The notes: generated by a model not told the origin, from the sequence alone. DNA of 64,000 nt from Argyresthia goedartella (GCA_949825045.1 OX463810.1:31630201-31694200), one strand, 5' to 3'. Positions 10,505-21,880 are shown, counted from the first letter of the stretch. Translations and numbers: made by a program.

Positions 10505-12584
10505 TATCTATCTTTATGTTACGCGTAATTTGGAAGATTCGGGTTCGCGACGAGAACTTGCTTAAAACTATTTGCTATTACGTATCACTCATTTCGTATC
10601 GGGCAGACATTTCCAGGGGCTGCGCTTGCGCTTGTTGTCTTAGCAACGCGCGGCTGTACCTGACCATCAGCCAGCTGATTGGGTGAGCTTTGACCTGCTT
10701 TCGCGCGGCATCTCAGCGCGCCGGGAACTCCTGTCTGGTTTGATGCACAGTTTACTTAACCTAATTTATTGATTGCTCTTCACTTTAAATACCGGTACCG
10801 TGTATTGTCAATATTGTCGTTGCTTGTCCGTTTTAACTGTACACCACAAGACAGTGTCAATATAGTAGAAGTTTCGGTCTTAGTAGGGGCGTATATAATT
10901 GTTACTGGAACTTTCAGTTAAGTATCTCGACTCGGAGTCCTCATTATACTTATCTGAATAACAAACGGAAAATGTTATGTAGGTACATAGCGTGTAATGA
11001 TAATCCATAATGCGTAGCACTGTCGTTCGCCTATTTAAATAGCTGCGTCGACATGAGATGCGTGTTACTGGGTTTTTAAAACTGATTAAGGTAGATCTGT
11101 CGTCGGCTAGCCGCTTAGGTAGGCATTCCCCATCCTTATATCCTGAACTAAAATTACAGTTGAGTTCTTTGTCAGTTAGCTCATCCTGTAATAATCAAAC
11201 TGACGGATTAGTTATTTCCCTTCTTTTGTGTTCTAAATTTCTGTAAAATTAAGTTACTAATGTAACACTTAATAGTACTGCGTTAATCTACTTGGCACTT
11301 GTATTTATTAACGTTTTTTAGAACTACTCTGGTTACATTTTTCTCCACCTTCCGTGAAGTTTTTTAACTATACCAAATTCTTACGAATGACAGAGCTTGC
11401 ATTAGCGTTCTTAAAAACCTACATATACTTAATTTATTCAGCCTGCTTCAATTGAAGCTATTTTTGAGTGTTATTTATTACAGATAAGAATTATGCTGTC
11501 GGTTTGGTGTTGATTAAAACTTCACTACCTGGTAGCCGGAGTGCCTGTTGGCTATTTGTATATTGTTTTGAATTGTAATTTATCCTCTTGTGTGATGTGG
11601 TGGTTGTGTCATATTGCAAACTTGGGCGAATAATAGGGATCTGCCCCTTTGTAGGAGGTGTGATTGCCTGAAAAGTCTTACAGGGTAGGGGATGTACATA
11701 TTGTCATGGCGAGTTGTAGTGGTGCCCGATCACAAGGGAGTAGGTCACACCGTTACGTAAGAAAGGATGGGAATATGTCTTCCAAACCCCGCGAATTAAA
11801 TTATTGCTGGCCGGTTCTCGCGGTTGTCTGAGTGAGACAGTTGACCGCGAATACTTCCGAGTCACGTGGCGTTGTTGCAGTTTCATACTGCGGGAATGCT
11901 AACGAATTAATATGATTTGCATTCGGTCGAGGAATCACATCCGTAGGGAATATCAAAATAGCTCCAGGTTTGTCATTTGACATAAGTACATGCGTCACTT
12001 AGAGTCCGTTAGGCCCTATAGTAGCATCCTGTGCCAAGCTTAGGGAAATCCCTACTCCTCATTAAAGGGAATTCAACAGATCTCGCAACTAGATGTTAAT
12101 CTAGATGCGAGATCTTTCACTTAGCAACGCGGTTGGAATTCACAGGTAGATGCGAGGTTTGGGGCATCTTCCACTCCCCCCTTCCCCCATTTTTTATGAC
12201 AACCGCGACAGAATCTAGATTTAGGGAACTGTAACTACCTTCTTTAAGCTTTTAATTATTCGATGTTTGCCTCGTCCAAGGATCTTTCCAAATCTTTCTA
12301 AACAAATGTTTATGACCAATTACATCACCTCCATCTCAAACTATTAATTTCTTTCTCATGGATTTTCTTTACCTATTTCATGCCTCTAAAAGAATCTGGG
12401 ATTGCTGAAACAAAAAATTACACAACGTAACAAGTCCTACCACAGTAATACGATCACATTTGGCCATTACACTGAGAAATATTACTATTGAATATTTCTG
12501 CAATTAACATATGCTTAAAAGCGTTTTGTTATAAGTATAGGTTAAAATTTAATTAAATTAAATTAATCTTTACAAAGGGATCAA
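10505..12584. other. Intron sequence, no gene seen
   Basis: AT-rich sequence in the 12.3-kb intron between SMC6 exons 11 and 12. A small inverted repeat occurs at about 12076-12116 (GATCTCGCA and TGCGAGATC around GTTAATC). No coding, RNA or clear mobile-element signal was recognised. Confidence 0.5.
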
Positions 12585-13916
12585 GTGGGACATCATAGGT
12601 CTTGCAGAAATAAAGCGGTTGGGAGACGAAAATTCTGAAAGGGAAGACGCCATATTCTGCCACTCACCAAGTCGAGTCACCAAGGGAATGTTTGGAGTGG
12701 GTTTCTTGGTGGCGAAGAAATAGAAAGACAACATCATTGAATTTCTCAGTTATTCAGAAAGAATTGTCCTTAAATTCCGGGTAAATCAAACAACAGCACT
12801 AAAATTAATCTAGATACATTTTCTAACAACCAGCCACAGCGACGGTGAGGTAGAAGAGCATTACGACTTAATTAATAAGGCCTACGTCGGGCATCGGGGC
12901 ACCTGGAATACGGTCCTCGGTAACTTTAGCGCCAAAGTCGGTACATGGCAAGAACTGGACAACGAGGATATTATGGGACCACATCGACTTGGGTGTCGTA
13001 ACGATCGTGGTTCCCGTTCGCTCTAGTTCGCCTCTGGACAGGGCCTCAAAATTGGAAATAGCTTCTTTTACAAGAACCCTCAGCGTCACTGGACCAGGTC
13101 TCTGATAGAAATTCAGTCAAACATGAAACTGATCTCATTCTTTCATCTCCTCAGTCCAGAAAACAGTCAAAAATGATTCAGTCATTAGCACCTTAAAATT
13201 TTACTCCGATCATTCGGCCAATCCGTGCTAAGATTTTCTTTAACTCAAAAAATCACCGTAATAACCTATTTATTAAACGCATTAAAAAACTTAACATGAA
13301 CACTTTAATTAACAACGCCGATAACTTCAATTTGACATTACAAAACCATTTTCAAAATCTCACCACCGACATAGCAGATGTAGAATCACAATTTCAAAAA
13401 TTGAAAGAAGCCATAGAAATCGCCAATAAAAATATAAAACACAAGAAACCTAACAAAAATAAACTGACTACGCAGACAAAATCATTAATAGATCAGAGAA
13501 AAACATTGCACAAAAATTCCCCACAGTACTATATAGTTTGGATAGAATAGTTAAACGTAGCATCAGAAAAGATATCCGTAACTTCAACACTGCTCTAGTA
13601 AAAGGAGTTATAGAAAACCACTCCTTACTCTTGTATCTTTTGTGAAAATCTTGTATAACCAGACTGACAAATAAAAACGGACAGAAACACGGGAAGTAGA
13701 GAAAAAATAATAGATAGAACAACTATACTCCGACCCCACCAAAAATAACATTTCCTTAGAATATAACTGCCCCAAACCCGAAGAGGATTACATGACCAGA
13801 TATGAGATCAACCGTGTTCTGAGGACCATGAAAAACAACAAAAGCCCAGGTACAGATGGCATCACCACCGAGACCCTAAAAGTTGGTAGAGCCCTCTTGC
13901 TCCCGCACAGACTTAA
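12585..13916 (+). pseudogene. RTE-type LINE, 5' part (endonuclease and start of RT)
   Basis: Across frames: WDIIGLAEIKR (endonuclease metal-binding Glu region), GMFGVGFLVAKK, GNFSAKVGTWQEL (the DFNAK-type motif decayed to NFSAK), a linker helix ORF (13296-13550, FNLTLQNHFQNL), and KNNKSPGTDGITTETLK entering the RT fingers. Stops and shifts are frequent. The same element resumes at 17453 (ANIIFLHKGYRTDIGNYRPI), so it was split by LINE A. Confidence 0.8.
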
Positions 13917-14530
13917 GCAATAGAATTCAAAAGGCAGAAGTCAACGGCGATAAATCTGATGGATCGGATGTAAAAAGTTCCATAAGATTTCATACTAGGC
14001 CCTATCTTATTCCTGGTGTATATTAACGATCTGCTTTTCATGGTGGAGAAATTGACTGACATAGTGTTGTTTGCTGATGATACTTCTTTGGTCTTCAACA
14101 TTGAAAGACTAAAAGAAGATTTTGATGATGTTAATGATCTTTAACCTTGAATTGGTTCACAGTTAATAATTTATTGTTGAACGCTGGTAAAACCAAGTGT
14201 ATCAAATTCTCACTTCCAAGTGTCAGACAAGTCAAGACCAGTTTAGTGTAAGAAAGCAACACGTTAGAATTAGTAAAAGATACCAAGTTTCTTGGATTGC
14301 AGCGGGGACCCCACATAGATGAACTAGCTGGTAAATCAAGTTCCGCGGCTTACGCCGTAAGGAACATCAGGCAAATCACGGATGTAGCTACATCTAGGCT
14401 AGTATATTTTAGTTACTTTCATAGTGTCATGTACTATGAGACTATCATTTTGTGAGGGAAAGCAGCGGATATTCAAACTATTTTTATTTTACAGAAAAGA
14501 GCTATTCGAGCAATTTATAATTTAAAACGA

Positions 14531-15068
14531 ACAGATTTTAGAACAGAAACTTATTTACATATTTAAACGTATGAGACACGTTGCACACTCCTCCATAATT
14601 CGCATGCTCTATCTCACTTTCTGCCAGTCCATATTAACTTATTGTATTGTCTCATGGGGCGGGGCACCTAAAACTACTATGAAGCCTCTCGAAACAGCAC
14701 AACGAGCTATCCTAAAGATTGCAACTTCTCGACCTATACTTTTTCCCACTCAGCAGCTCTATAAAGAATGTAAGGTATTAAGTGTCAGACAACTTTTTAT
14801 TACTCAAACAATTTTACTGCAACATAAACTCACTCTTCTCAAAACTATCACCAAGCGAAGGACTGATCGCATATGTTCAGTGCCAACCCCTAAATTTTCG
14901 TTTACTAAAAGATTCTACCCCTACCTCGGCCCCTTTTTTATAATAAGATTAGTTCTAGCCTTTCCATACACCTACTGTCAGACGTAGAATGCTTACGTAA
15001 AATTACCGACTTTTTTCAGAATCTTTCCTACAACGAATCTGAAGAGTTTTTCAACCCCCTCATTTAAC

Positions 15069-15119
<51 letters not shown>

Positions 15120-15527
15120 CCTTACACATACAGACACTCACCCTTACAGACACTTACACATACCCACACATGGGCTTATTTTCAATAAAATAACCTTAAT
15201 TATACTATTTTACATTGTCTGTTTACTAAGTATAATATTAACTTATTACTTATTTGTATTATAAATAATTCACTATCTTCCGCAACATTTTTATGTACCT
15301 ATTTTACAATCAAAAAACTATATGTAAAGGGTTTGGGCCTGATATTCCTTACCACAGATTATTTGATAATCTAGCTAGGATATCAGCTCGTCTCCCTTCT
15401 TAAATGTACCTACTCATTTTTTTCTGCATGTTTAACCTAGTACTAAGGTACCTTTTGTTAAGCAACAGTACTGTACATTCTCTGATTTTTAATAAAACCA
15501 TTTGAAATTTGAAATTTGAAAATTTGA
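14531..15527 (+). mobile_element. LINE B, 5'-truncated, inserted in LINE A
   Basis: An open frame (14571-14987) reads like the C-terminal part of a LINE ORF2: IIRMLYLTFCQSILTYCIVS, PLETAQRAILKIA, SVRQLFITQTILL. A (CA)n run lies at 15070-15111, then AT-rich 3' sequence ending in repeated TTTGAAA units at about 15495-15527. Immediately after, LINE A coding sequence continues. The left border is approximate. Confidence 0.75.
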
Positions 15528-15604
15528 AAGATTCCTTACGAGAACTTTTAAAATAAATTGAAATACTAACTGTAGCTAGTCAATTTATTTTCGAAAATAT
15601 AATA

Positions 15605-16929
15605 TACTACTCTGTCAACAAAGTACCGGGAAAAGATCAATAATACACAAAATGTTAGTTATTCATCTAAATTTATTTTATCGCCTTCAAAGTATGCTCC
15701 TTCAGAAACGATACACTTACGCCAACGAATAGTCCAATCATCAAAAGATTTTTAAACGCTTTTTCCGGAATTGAGTTCAGTTCTCATCGCGAATTCTCCT
15801 TTGTCTTCTACCGAATGAAAACGTGTCCCACGAAGTGGTAATTTGAGTTTAGGAAAAAGGAAGAAGTCGGCTGGAGCCATATCTGGTGAATAAGGTTGTT
15901 GCTCGATAGTATTTGTTGAGTTTTTGGTCAAAAATTCGTTTACAATTATGGCCTTGTGCGAAGGCGCATTATCGTGATGCAAAATCCAAGAATTTTCTTT
16001 CCACAAATCTGTCCTTTTTCGCCGAATTTGCTCTCTTAAACGCCGCATTACGCTCAAATAATATTCTTTATTTACCGTTTCACCTTCCGGCAAGAACTCC
16101 GAGTGCACAACACCTCGATAGTCAAAGAAAACAGTCAACATGACTTTAACTTTTGATCGACTTTGGCGTGGTTTTTTCGGTTTCGGTTCAGTTGGGAGGC
16201 GCCACTCCGAAGCCTGTTGACTAGTTTGCATGTCAAACTCGTAAACCCACGTCTCGTCACCAGTAACAATGCGTTTCAAGAATGTTGGGTCGGAATTGAC
16301 TCGTTCTAGCATGTCCTCAGCGACTCTTATGCGATTGAGTTTTTGGAGAAAATTCAGGTCTTTTGGGACCAGCCGAGCAGCAACATGTTTCATACCCAAG
16401 TGATTATTTAAAATGGTGCGGATCGACTCGTGAGACACAGAACGTTCAGCGGCTATCTCTCTCAAATTTGAATGAGGATGTTCAGTCACTAATTCCTTCA
16501 CTTTTGCGACGTTAACTTCAGTTGAAGATGTTGATGGCCTACCAGAGCGAGGCAAATCTTCTATCCCATCTCGACCGCTTTTAAACGTTTTGTACCACTC
16601 ATAAGCACGTGTTTTTGATAAAGTCGATTCACCGTAAGCCTTCTGTAACATTTTCAGTGACTCCGAACACGAAATTCCGTTGGCGATGCAAAATTTAAGA
16701 CAAACTCTTTGTTCGATATTTTTGTCCATAGTGAAATTCGCAGTACGCACTAGATATGATCTAACTAAAAACAGCACTATAATAAATATAAACAACAGAT
16801 GCAACTCAAAATCCGCGCCAAAATGGAAAACAGGTGTGGCAATTGAAAAACAACAAAAAAAAAACAAAATTTTAATTTGGAACCATAGACAAATTATCCA
16901 TTCCCGATACTTTTTTGAATGAAGTTGTA
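15605..16929 (-). mobile_element. mariner element inserted in LINE A
   Basis: Imperfect terminal inverted repeats of about 30 bp: the left reads TACTACTCTGTCAACAAAG, the right on the minus strand TACAACTTCATTCAAAAAAG; both continue into a TAxCGGGAA-type core. TA dinucleotides sit at both edges. The flanking LINE A protein reads across the insertion (ENIIY then RKNL), which gives an empty-site check. The element contains a DD34D transposase gene. Confidence 0.9.
15659..16729 (-). pseudogene. mariner transposase, stop near the C-terminus
   Basis: Starting at Met 16729 (MDKNIEQRVCLKFCIANG), 325 codons are open. There is an HTH N-terminal half with linker ETWxxH-like features, then TGDETWVYEFD, HHDNAPSH and YSPDMAPADFF. 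The second and third aspartates are 34 residues apart, so this is a DD34D mariner. The frame stops at TAA (15752-15754), but a conserved mariner tail (DDWTIRWRKCIVSEGAYFEG) continues in the same frame to 15659. The local sequence around LNSGKSV differs from the usual motif, so paired frameshifts or a simple nonsense change are possible. A longer upstream start (16867) adds 46 hydrophobic residues unlike mariner N-termini and was not used. Probably recently dead. Confidence 0.88.
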
Positions 16930-17410
16930 TATACGCAAGAACCTTACACCATTTTCCAAAATTAGCCAGAGTTGTAATGTTTACCTAAGAAATAATCACA
17001 GACTAGTTGCGCCCCAGTTTAGACTCGCGAAGGTTAGCATTTCTTTTAAGGGTCAGTGCATTCTCAATTACAATAAGATACCTCTGGAGATTTTGAAATT
17101 GCCATTTGAGCAATTTGAAAAGCATGTTAAAACGACTTTGTCGAAAATGGGATTACAATGTTCAAGATTACTTAAATGATCGGACTGTATGGGGTTAATC
17201 TAGCTCAACACAGTCCTTGCTGCTGATAATTTTTTAATTATTTATTCTTGCCTATTATATTTGTATCCGTTAAGCACAAACAATTTTCAAAAGAGATCTA
17301 AAAATCAATATGTGGGAGTGTCTACGTGCTTCTTCTCCCACAGCGGTCCAGTGTAAAGAGGCAAAAAAAATGACGTCTGCTAAGTATATGTAAATATCTA
17401 CGGTAATAAA

Positions 17411-17452
17411 GAAATTTGACTTGACTTGACTTGACTTGACTTGACTTGACTT
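17411..17452 (+). repeat. (ACTTG)n tail of LINE A
   Basis: TTGACTTGACTTGACTTGAC repeats without error up to 17452. A simple-repeat 3' tail after AATAAAGAAATTTGACTTG is typical of CR1/L2/Jockey-like LINEs, and RTE coding sequence resumes directly after it. Confidence 0.85.
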
Positions 17453-17785
17453 GCAGTGAAGTCTGTCAGGCTAATATCATATTTCTACACAAGGGATATA
17501 GAACAGATATCGGAAACTACAGACCGATTAGCCTAGTTTCACATATTTATAAAATCTTGATCAAGGTATTAGAAAACCGTATTGCTGGACTACTGACTCT
17601 CACCAACCTCCAGAACAGGCAGGCTTCCGTCCTGGCTTTTCAACCACAGACCATCTCCATACAGTTAACCAAACCTAGGGTTTGTTGACTACTCCAAAGC
17701 ATTTGACAGACAATCATTCTTCCATTTTCACGTCACTCCAAACTCAACATATCCATCCCTCATACATTCAAATCTTAGAGACCGT
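17453..17785 (+). pseudogene. RTE-type LINE, continuation after the LINE A insertion
   Basis: EVCQANIIFLHKGYRTDIG, then NYRPISLVSHIYKILIKVLE, then QNRQA (RT fingers) and a decayed palm region. It is collinear with the fragment ending at 13916, so both belong to one RTE copy. Several frameshifts; it ends near 17785 against an unrelated minus-strand LINE. Confidence 0.75.
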
Positions 17786-18570
17786 AGATCATAAGAGTAC
17801 TGCAGGTATTAAACTTCATTAAGCTGGACCATCCGCTTATACCACAGTGCAAGGGTTCTGGACTGGAGTTGTCCACATTTGTGAATTTGTATTGAGGATA
17901 CAGGTGGAGGCTTTGATCTTGTGACAGCAAACGAGTTCCAGACCATGTATCTCGCAACGAACTCGACGCTTGTGACGCAGTGCTGTACCGTGTGCATAGC
18001 ACACAACATCCACATCGTCTTTATCGAGAAAGAAGTCAGGTAAACTATTGATGTAAAGGAGGAAGAGTGTTGGACCAGTATACTGCCCCATGGGACACTG
18101 GGCAGGGCCCACTCAAATGAGGGTCAATCTCAAGAGATTGGATGTGGGTTTTTAGGTAACTGGAGAACCAGCCCAGTGGTATTCCACGAATTCCTAAATC
18201 CTACAATTTGCTTCACAATTTGTCTGGCGAGACTGTGTCAAACGCCTTGGATAGGTACAGACTTTACCGATATCCAGGATGTTACAATTCTGAGGAATTC
18301 CGTCACAGCGTCCTCCGTGGACCTACCCTGACGGAAACCGTATTCATTGTCTGTGATGATTAATTGCTTTCGAGATAACTGGTAAGGCGCTTGTTGATTA
18401 TTTTGTCCAAGATCTTGGAGAATTCACTCAGCAATGAGATAGGCTTATAGTAACACGGTTCTGTCGTAGACCCTGCCTTAAAAATATGGCACAACAGCCG
18501 CAGTACTCCAGCAAGTGGGAGAGTGTCCAGAGGAGAAGCTAATGTTAATGACTTGGGTCAGTGGGAACAA
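17786..18570 (-). pseudogene. LINE RT relic, minus strand
   Basis: Minus-strand frames give LSPLAG-like text, then FKAGSTTEPCYYKPISLLSE, YLSKAFDTVSPDKL, GIRGIPLGWFSSYLKTHIQS, YWSNTLPPLHQ (decayed motif 4) and GPTLFLLYINSLPDFFLDKD with a broken catalytic YADD (CYAHGTA). Many stops are present. The family is CR1/Jockey-like; both ends are missing. Confidence 0.75.
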
Positions 18571-19080
18571 AATGCTTTTTCTGATAGCCTTTATTAGTCC
18601 ATTACTGATCCCGTATATTCTTTAGATTTGCCATAATAGTTGCAATGTATGGGGTCCGCGCGTTGTAGAAAGAAGGATGTCGGAGCACGTGGCTGTGAGG
18701 ATCTTGGTTTGACGGCGGCAGAACTTTTTAGGTGAATAAGTATTTCATTACAATTATTATCATTATTTCGTTGCAGTATGACATACAATAATTCAGGTGG
18801 TTTTAGCGTTCAATAAGTTATTATTAACGGATCTAGTTTCATTTATGTTGCATCTGATTGATTCACATTGTTTGTTCGGGTTGCTTCTGTTCTCTTTCTC
18901 GCTTAGGGAGCGGCTGTGATACTCTGGGTGGATGGATGGATGGATGACAAATGGATGATTGTATGGGTCCTCTAAGAGGCAGGCGCCTACTTGACATTGA
19001 TTAAGCAAGCTGCCTACTTCTCAAACTGCCTTCTTGTTAAACTGACTACTTCACTAACTTGTTAAACTATAACTCAAGTA
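18571..19080. other. Intron sequence, no gene seen
   Basis: AT-rich sequence with a (GGAT)n run near 18930. No coding or RNA signal recognised. Confidence 0.4.
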
Positions 19081-19134
19081 CAGTCGATGGAAAAAGTGGT
19101 GTATCACTACTTTTGACTGATGTCGCTATTTTTG

Positions 19135-19272
19135 CCAGGTCACTATTTTTGACAGTTGTCATAATTTTCAACGGTATCTTGATTTTGACAGGTGTAACTA
19201 AAAAAATCAATACCTATCAAAATAATTGTGACACCTGACAAAATCATGACAACTGTCAAAAATGTGACAAGT
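19135..19272. repeat. Palindromic MITE-like sequence
   Basis: CACTATTTTTGACAGTTGTC (19141-19160) pairs with GACAACTGTCAAAAATGTG (19247-19265), and inner segments built from GACAGGTGT/ACACCTGAC also pair. TTTTTGACAG-type units recur from 19090. It is a foldback element without coding capacity. Confidence 0.65.
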
Positions 19273-19519
19273 GGATGAATCTCACTCAGAGATTATTATT
19301 GCTGAAATGTGCAGGGAAACAGGGAGTATAAACGGTGGGAGCACAACATGTTGGACATGGACGGGGAAAAGCGAGAAGACTCATATACGAGTTGACTCCA
19401 CATACAAGTCAATTCATAAATGATTGACATTGAATTTTCGGATGATACTAAAAATCGGGTTTCCATATTTTCAAGGAAACCGACAAAACTAGAAACAACC
19501 TAGAAAGGTAGGCACTTAC

Positions 19520-19690
19520 GCTCAAGGTGCGCGTTGCCTGCGTGAGCTCCGCCAGCTCCCGCTTGCCGCGGCGCATCCTCTCCTCGAGCTCGTCGATGCT
19601 GGCCTGCTGCTCGCTCTCCTGCTGCGTCAGCTCCGCCAGCTGGCTGTTCAGAGACGAGACCTTCCGCTTCGATATGTTCAGCTCGTCCAC
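19520..19690 (-). CDS. SMC6: SMC6 exon 11 (C-terminal coiled coil)
   Basis: 171 nt, phase 0 to 0, 57 codons: VDELNISKRKVSSLNSQLAE, then a QESEQQASIDELEERMRRGK-like helix, ending TRTLS. The acceptor follows CGTTGTGCAG; the donor is GTAAGT. The sequence is heptad-rich coiled coil with GC-rich third positions. Confidence 0.85.
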
Positions 19691-19753
19691 CTGCACAACG
19701 ACAGTTCGTTGAATGCGAGATATGTTTATGTTTAGTAGAACACCTACCTTAAA

Positions 19754-19792
19754 ATGCACCCTTCTAATACAATGAGTATTAGAAGGGTGCAT
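19754..19792. repeat. Perfect 17-bp hairpin
   Basis: ATGCACCCTTCTAATAC, five loop bases, then the exact reverse complement. It lies in the short intron upstream (in gene order) of exon 11, 64 bp from its acceptor. It could be a tiny MITE end pair or a local inverted duplication. Confidence 0.8.
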
Positions 19793-20077
19793 AACCTAAC
19801 CCTAGCCAATATTCTGTTTGCAAGTGCAGCAGTCTAACGAGAACTCGCTTTAGATATGATCGCTATACATCCACTCATCATCATCATCGTATAGATGCCT
19901 ATTTCCGGTGCGCCATTTTCAATTATTTCGCTTTCGTTTGCATGCCGACAGTCTCTGAGATGCGATCGGATCATTCCGTCGCCGCCTCGGTCCAGCTGCC
20001 GTCGTCCAAAACAAAAACAAAAAAATATTGTCACGTCTTTCTCCATTCCTGGGCAGTAGTAAGAGTGTAGTACTCAC

Positions 20078-20297
20078 GAGCACTTGGTGTCTCGGCGCGT
20101 GCTGCGTGTCGAGCGCGTGCTGCGTGCGGCGCTGCTCGGCCTCCAGCCGCAGCCGCTCCGCCAGCAGCGCCTGCAGGGTCGCCGCCGCCGCGCGCTCCGC
20201 CGCCCGGGCCTGCGCGGCCGAGGCGTCCGACTCCTCCTCCGCCTGCTCGAGGTCGGAGAGCGAGGCCTTGGCCTCCAAGATCTCCGCCTCCACTTGC
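20078..20297 (-). CDS. SMC6: SMC6 exon 10 (coiled coil after the hinge)
   Basis: 220 nt; one base completes the Thr codon from exon 9, then 73 codons: QVEAEILEAKASLSDLEQAE, then an Ala/Glu/Arg-rich helix, ending QHAPRHQVL. The acceptor is TTCCGCAG and the donor GTGAGT. It is the start of the C-terminal arm just after the Tyr-rich post-hinge segment in exon 9. GC content is extreme compared with the introns. Confidence 0.85.
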
Positions 20298-20332
20298 CTG
20301 CGGAAGTATACATTAAACAGCATGCGTAAGCA

Positions 20333-20958
20333 GTGATCTCGGCTAGCGTTAGCAATTATATCGGCTTGCGTTAACATTGACATCGGCTAGCGTTCGTTAT
20401 GATATCGTCTAGCATTAGCAGTTCTATCGGCTTGCGTTAACAATGACATCGGCTAGCGTTCGTTATGATATCGTCTAGCATTAGCAGTTCTATCGGCTTG
20501 CGTTAACAATGACATCGGCTAGCGTTCGTTATGATATCGTCTAGCATTAGCAGTTCTATCGGCTTGCGTTAACAATGACATCGGCTAGCGTTCGTTATGA
20601 TATCGTCTAGCATTAGCAGTTCTATTGGCTTGCGTTAACAATGACATCGGCTAGCGTTCGTTATGATATCGTCTAGCATTAGCAGTTCTATCGGCTTGCG
20701 TTAACAATGACATCGGCTAGCGTTCGTTATGATATCGGCTAGCATTAGCAGTTCAATCGGCTTGCGTTAACAATGACATCGGCTAGCGTTCGTTATGATA
20801 TCGGCTAGCATTAGCAGTTCAATCGGCTTGCGTTAACAATGACATCGGCTAGCGTTCGTTATGATATCGGCTAGCATTAGCAGTTATGTCGGCTAGCCTT
20901 AGCTGTGATATCGGCTGGCGTTCGCAGTTATATCGGCTAGCGTCAGCAGTTATGTCGG
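20333..20958. repeat. 66-bp higher-order satellite filling an SMC6 intron
   Basis: GACATCGGCTAGCG recurs at 20379, 20445, 20511, 20577, 20643, 20709, 20775 and 20841, exactly 66 bp apart. Each 66-mer is three diverged 22-bp subunits of type ATCGGCTAGCGTTAGCAGTT; the right end (20880-20958) reverts to single 22-bp units. The array fills most of the 672-bp intron between exons 9 and 10 and ends 11 bp from the exon-9 splice donor. Confidence 0.95.
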
Positions 20959-20969
20959 CATATACTGAC

Positions 20970-21135
20970 GTGGCGCGCTCTTCCGTGCTGACGTGCAGCA
21001 GCGTGGTCTGCCGGCCGGCGCCGCCGTAGCTGCGGTAGTTGGGCGCGGGGTAGTACTCCGACGAGTCGAGAGTCACGATCTTGGCGCAGTTCGCGGGCAC
21101 GTTCTCGATGTTGTCCGACAACCGCACCGCGTCCT
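20970..21135 (-). CDS. SMC6: SMC6 exon 9 (post-hinge segment)
   Basis: 166 nt; two bases complete a Glu codon and two bases (AC) are left for exon 10. It reads DAVRLSDNIENVPANCAKIV, then TLDSSEYYPAPNYRSYGG and ends TEERA(T). In SMC6 proteins the end of the hinge carries a conserved Asn-Cys motif followed by a Tyr-Tyr-Ser segment, which this matches. The donor is the weaker GTCAGT, immediately followed by satellite-like sequence. Confidence 0.88.
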
Positions 21136-21292
21136 CTGAGGAACGTATAATCGTTAAGTGAACGTTGAATGCCCTCGTAAACGTGGCGCTGTCGTTTTCA
21201 AACAGACGCTGCTTATTATATCTGTCAAGATGTAGCGGCCAGCCCCGCATAAGGCCCCGCGCGGCTCGCATCAACCGCATGCTACTTTTGAC

Positions 21293-21538
21293 GATCCGAA
21301 TAGCCGAGTCGGCAGTGACCCTGCCTACGAAGCCAAGGGTCCCGGTTTCGAGTCCCGGTGGGGGCAAATGTTTGTTTGATGAGAACGGATGTTTGTACCC
21401 TAGTCATGGTTGTTTATCTATCTAAGTATAATATTTATCTACAAAAGTATGTGTATCGTTGTCTAGTACCCAAGATACAGGGCATCCTAGTTTGGGGCTA
21501 GATCAATGTGTGTAAATAGTGTCCAAGGTATTACTACG
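21293..21538 (+). mobile_element. tRNA-derived SINE
   Basis: A tRNA-like head (GAATAGCCGAGTCGGCAG; B box GGTTTCGAGTCC) is followed by the same body as the minus copy at 8226-8475 (GGGGCAAATGTTTGTTTGAT; CGTTGTCTAGTACCCAAGAT). It inserted in the intron between exons 8 and 9. Confidence 0.85.
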
Positions 21539-21661
21539 GGTGCTGATAATGATCCCATGATTTTGCTGTGGAGAGTTAGCGAGAAAGAGGGTTCTAGTTT
21601 GGTAGTCCACACAAGGGAGTATAATAACAAATAATAAAGCGAGTAAAGCTGCAGCCGTCAC

Positions 21662-21779
21662 CGTGTTCGGGCACGAGCAGGATGCCCTCGAGGCCGAGGT
21701 TGTCGATGAGATAGTTGGCCACCACCGAGTCCGCCACGTCCAGCGACTCCAGCGCCGACAGGTAGCTCCCCGCGCGGAC
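21662..21779 (-). CDS. SMC6: SMC6 exon 8 (hinge)
   Basis: 118 nt, phase 0 start, one base left over. It reads VRAGSYLSALESLDVADSVV then ANYLIDNLGLEGILLVPEHG. This is the conserved SMC6 hinge stretch, with the V-AN-LID-x-G-IE-VLL pattern. The acceptor comes from a (TG)n-rich tract ending GTGCAG; the donor is GTGACG. Confidence 0.92.
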
Positions 21780-21880
21780 CTGCACACACACACACACACC
21801 ACACTCCTAATTAGAGGGCGGAATTCTCAAAGAGAAAATCAAACGTCATTAAGAAGTAAGAAGAAGAAGATTAAAGATTG

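Larger units (their letters stand above)
13917..17452 (+). mobile_element. LINE A (CR1/Jockey-like), itself interrupted twice
   Basis: RT parts: GPILFLVYINDLLF, LFADDTSLVF, LNWFTVNNLLLNAGKTKCIKF (about 14000-14210), then QKRAIRAIYNLK near 14530. It resumes at about 15528 (SLRELLK and IEILTVASQFIFENIIY) and, after the mariner, at 16930 (RKNLTPFSKISQ to PLEILKLPFEQF). It ends with (ACTTG)n. It is the same family as the LINE at 25150-31800, which gives the collinear reference. Insertions are LINE B (about 14531-15527) and a mariner (15605-16929). Confidence 0.8.

Noticed and set aside
15752..16867. 371-residue mariner ORF starting at 16867
   Set aside because: The first 46 residues are hydrophobic and unlike mariner N-termini; MDKNIEQR at 16729 is the natural start.
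20028..20336. Plus-strand Arg/Ser-rich ORFs opposite SMC6 exon 10
   Set aside because: Antisense shadow of a GC-rich coding exon; no splice partners or conserved motif.
20333..20958. Regular 66-bp repeats as a CRISPR or regulatory array
   Set aside because: No spacers; the period resolves into three 22-bp subunits, a plain satellite.
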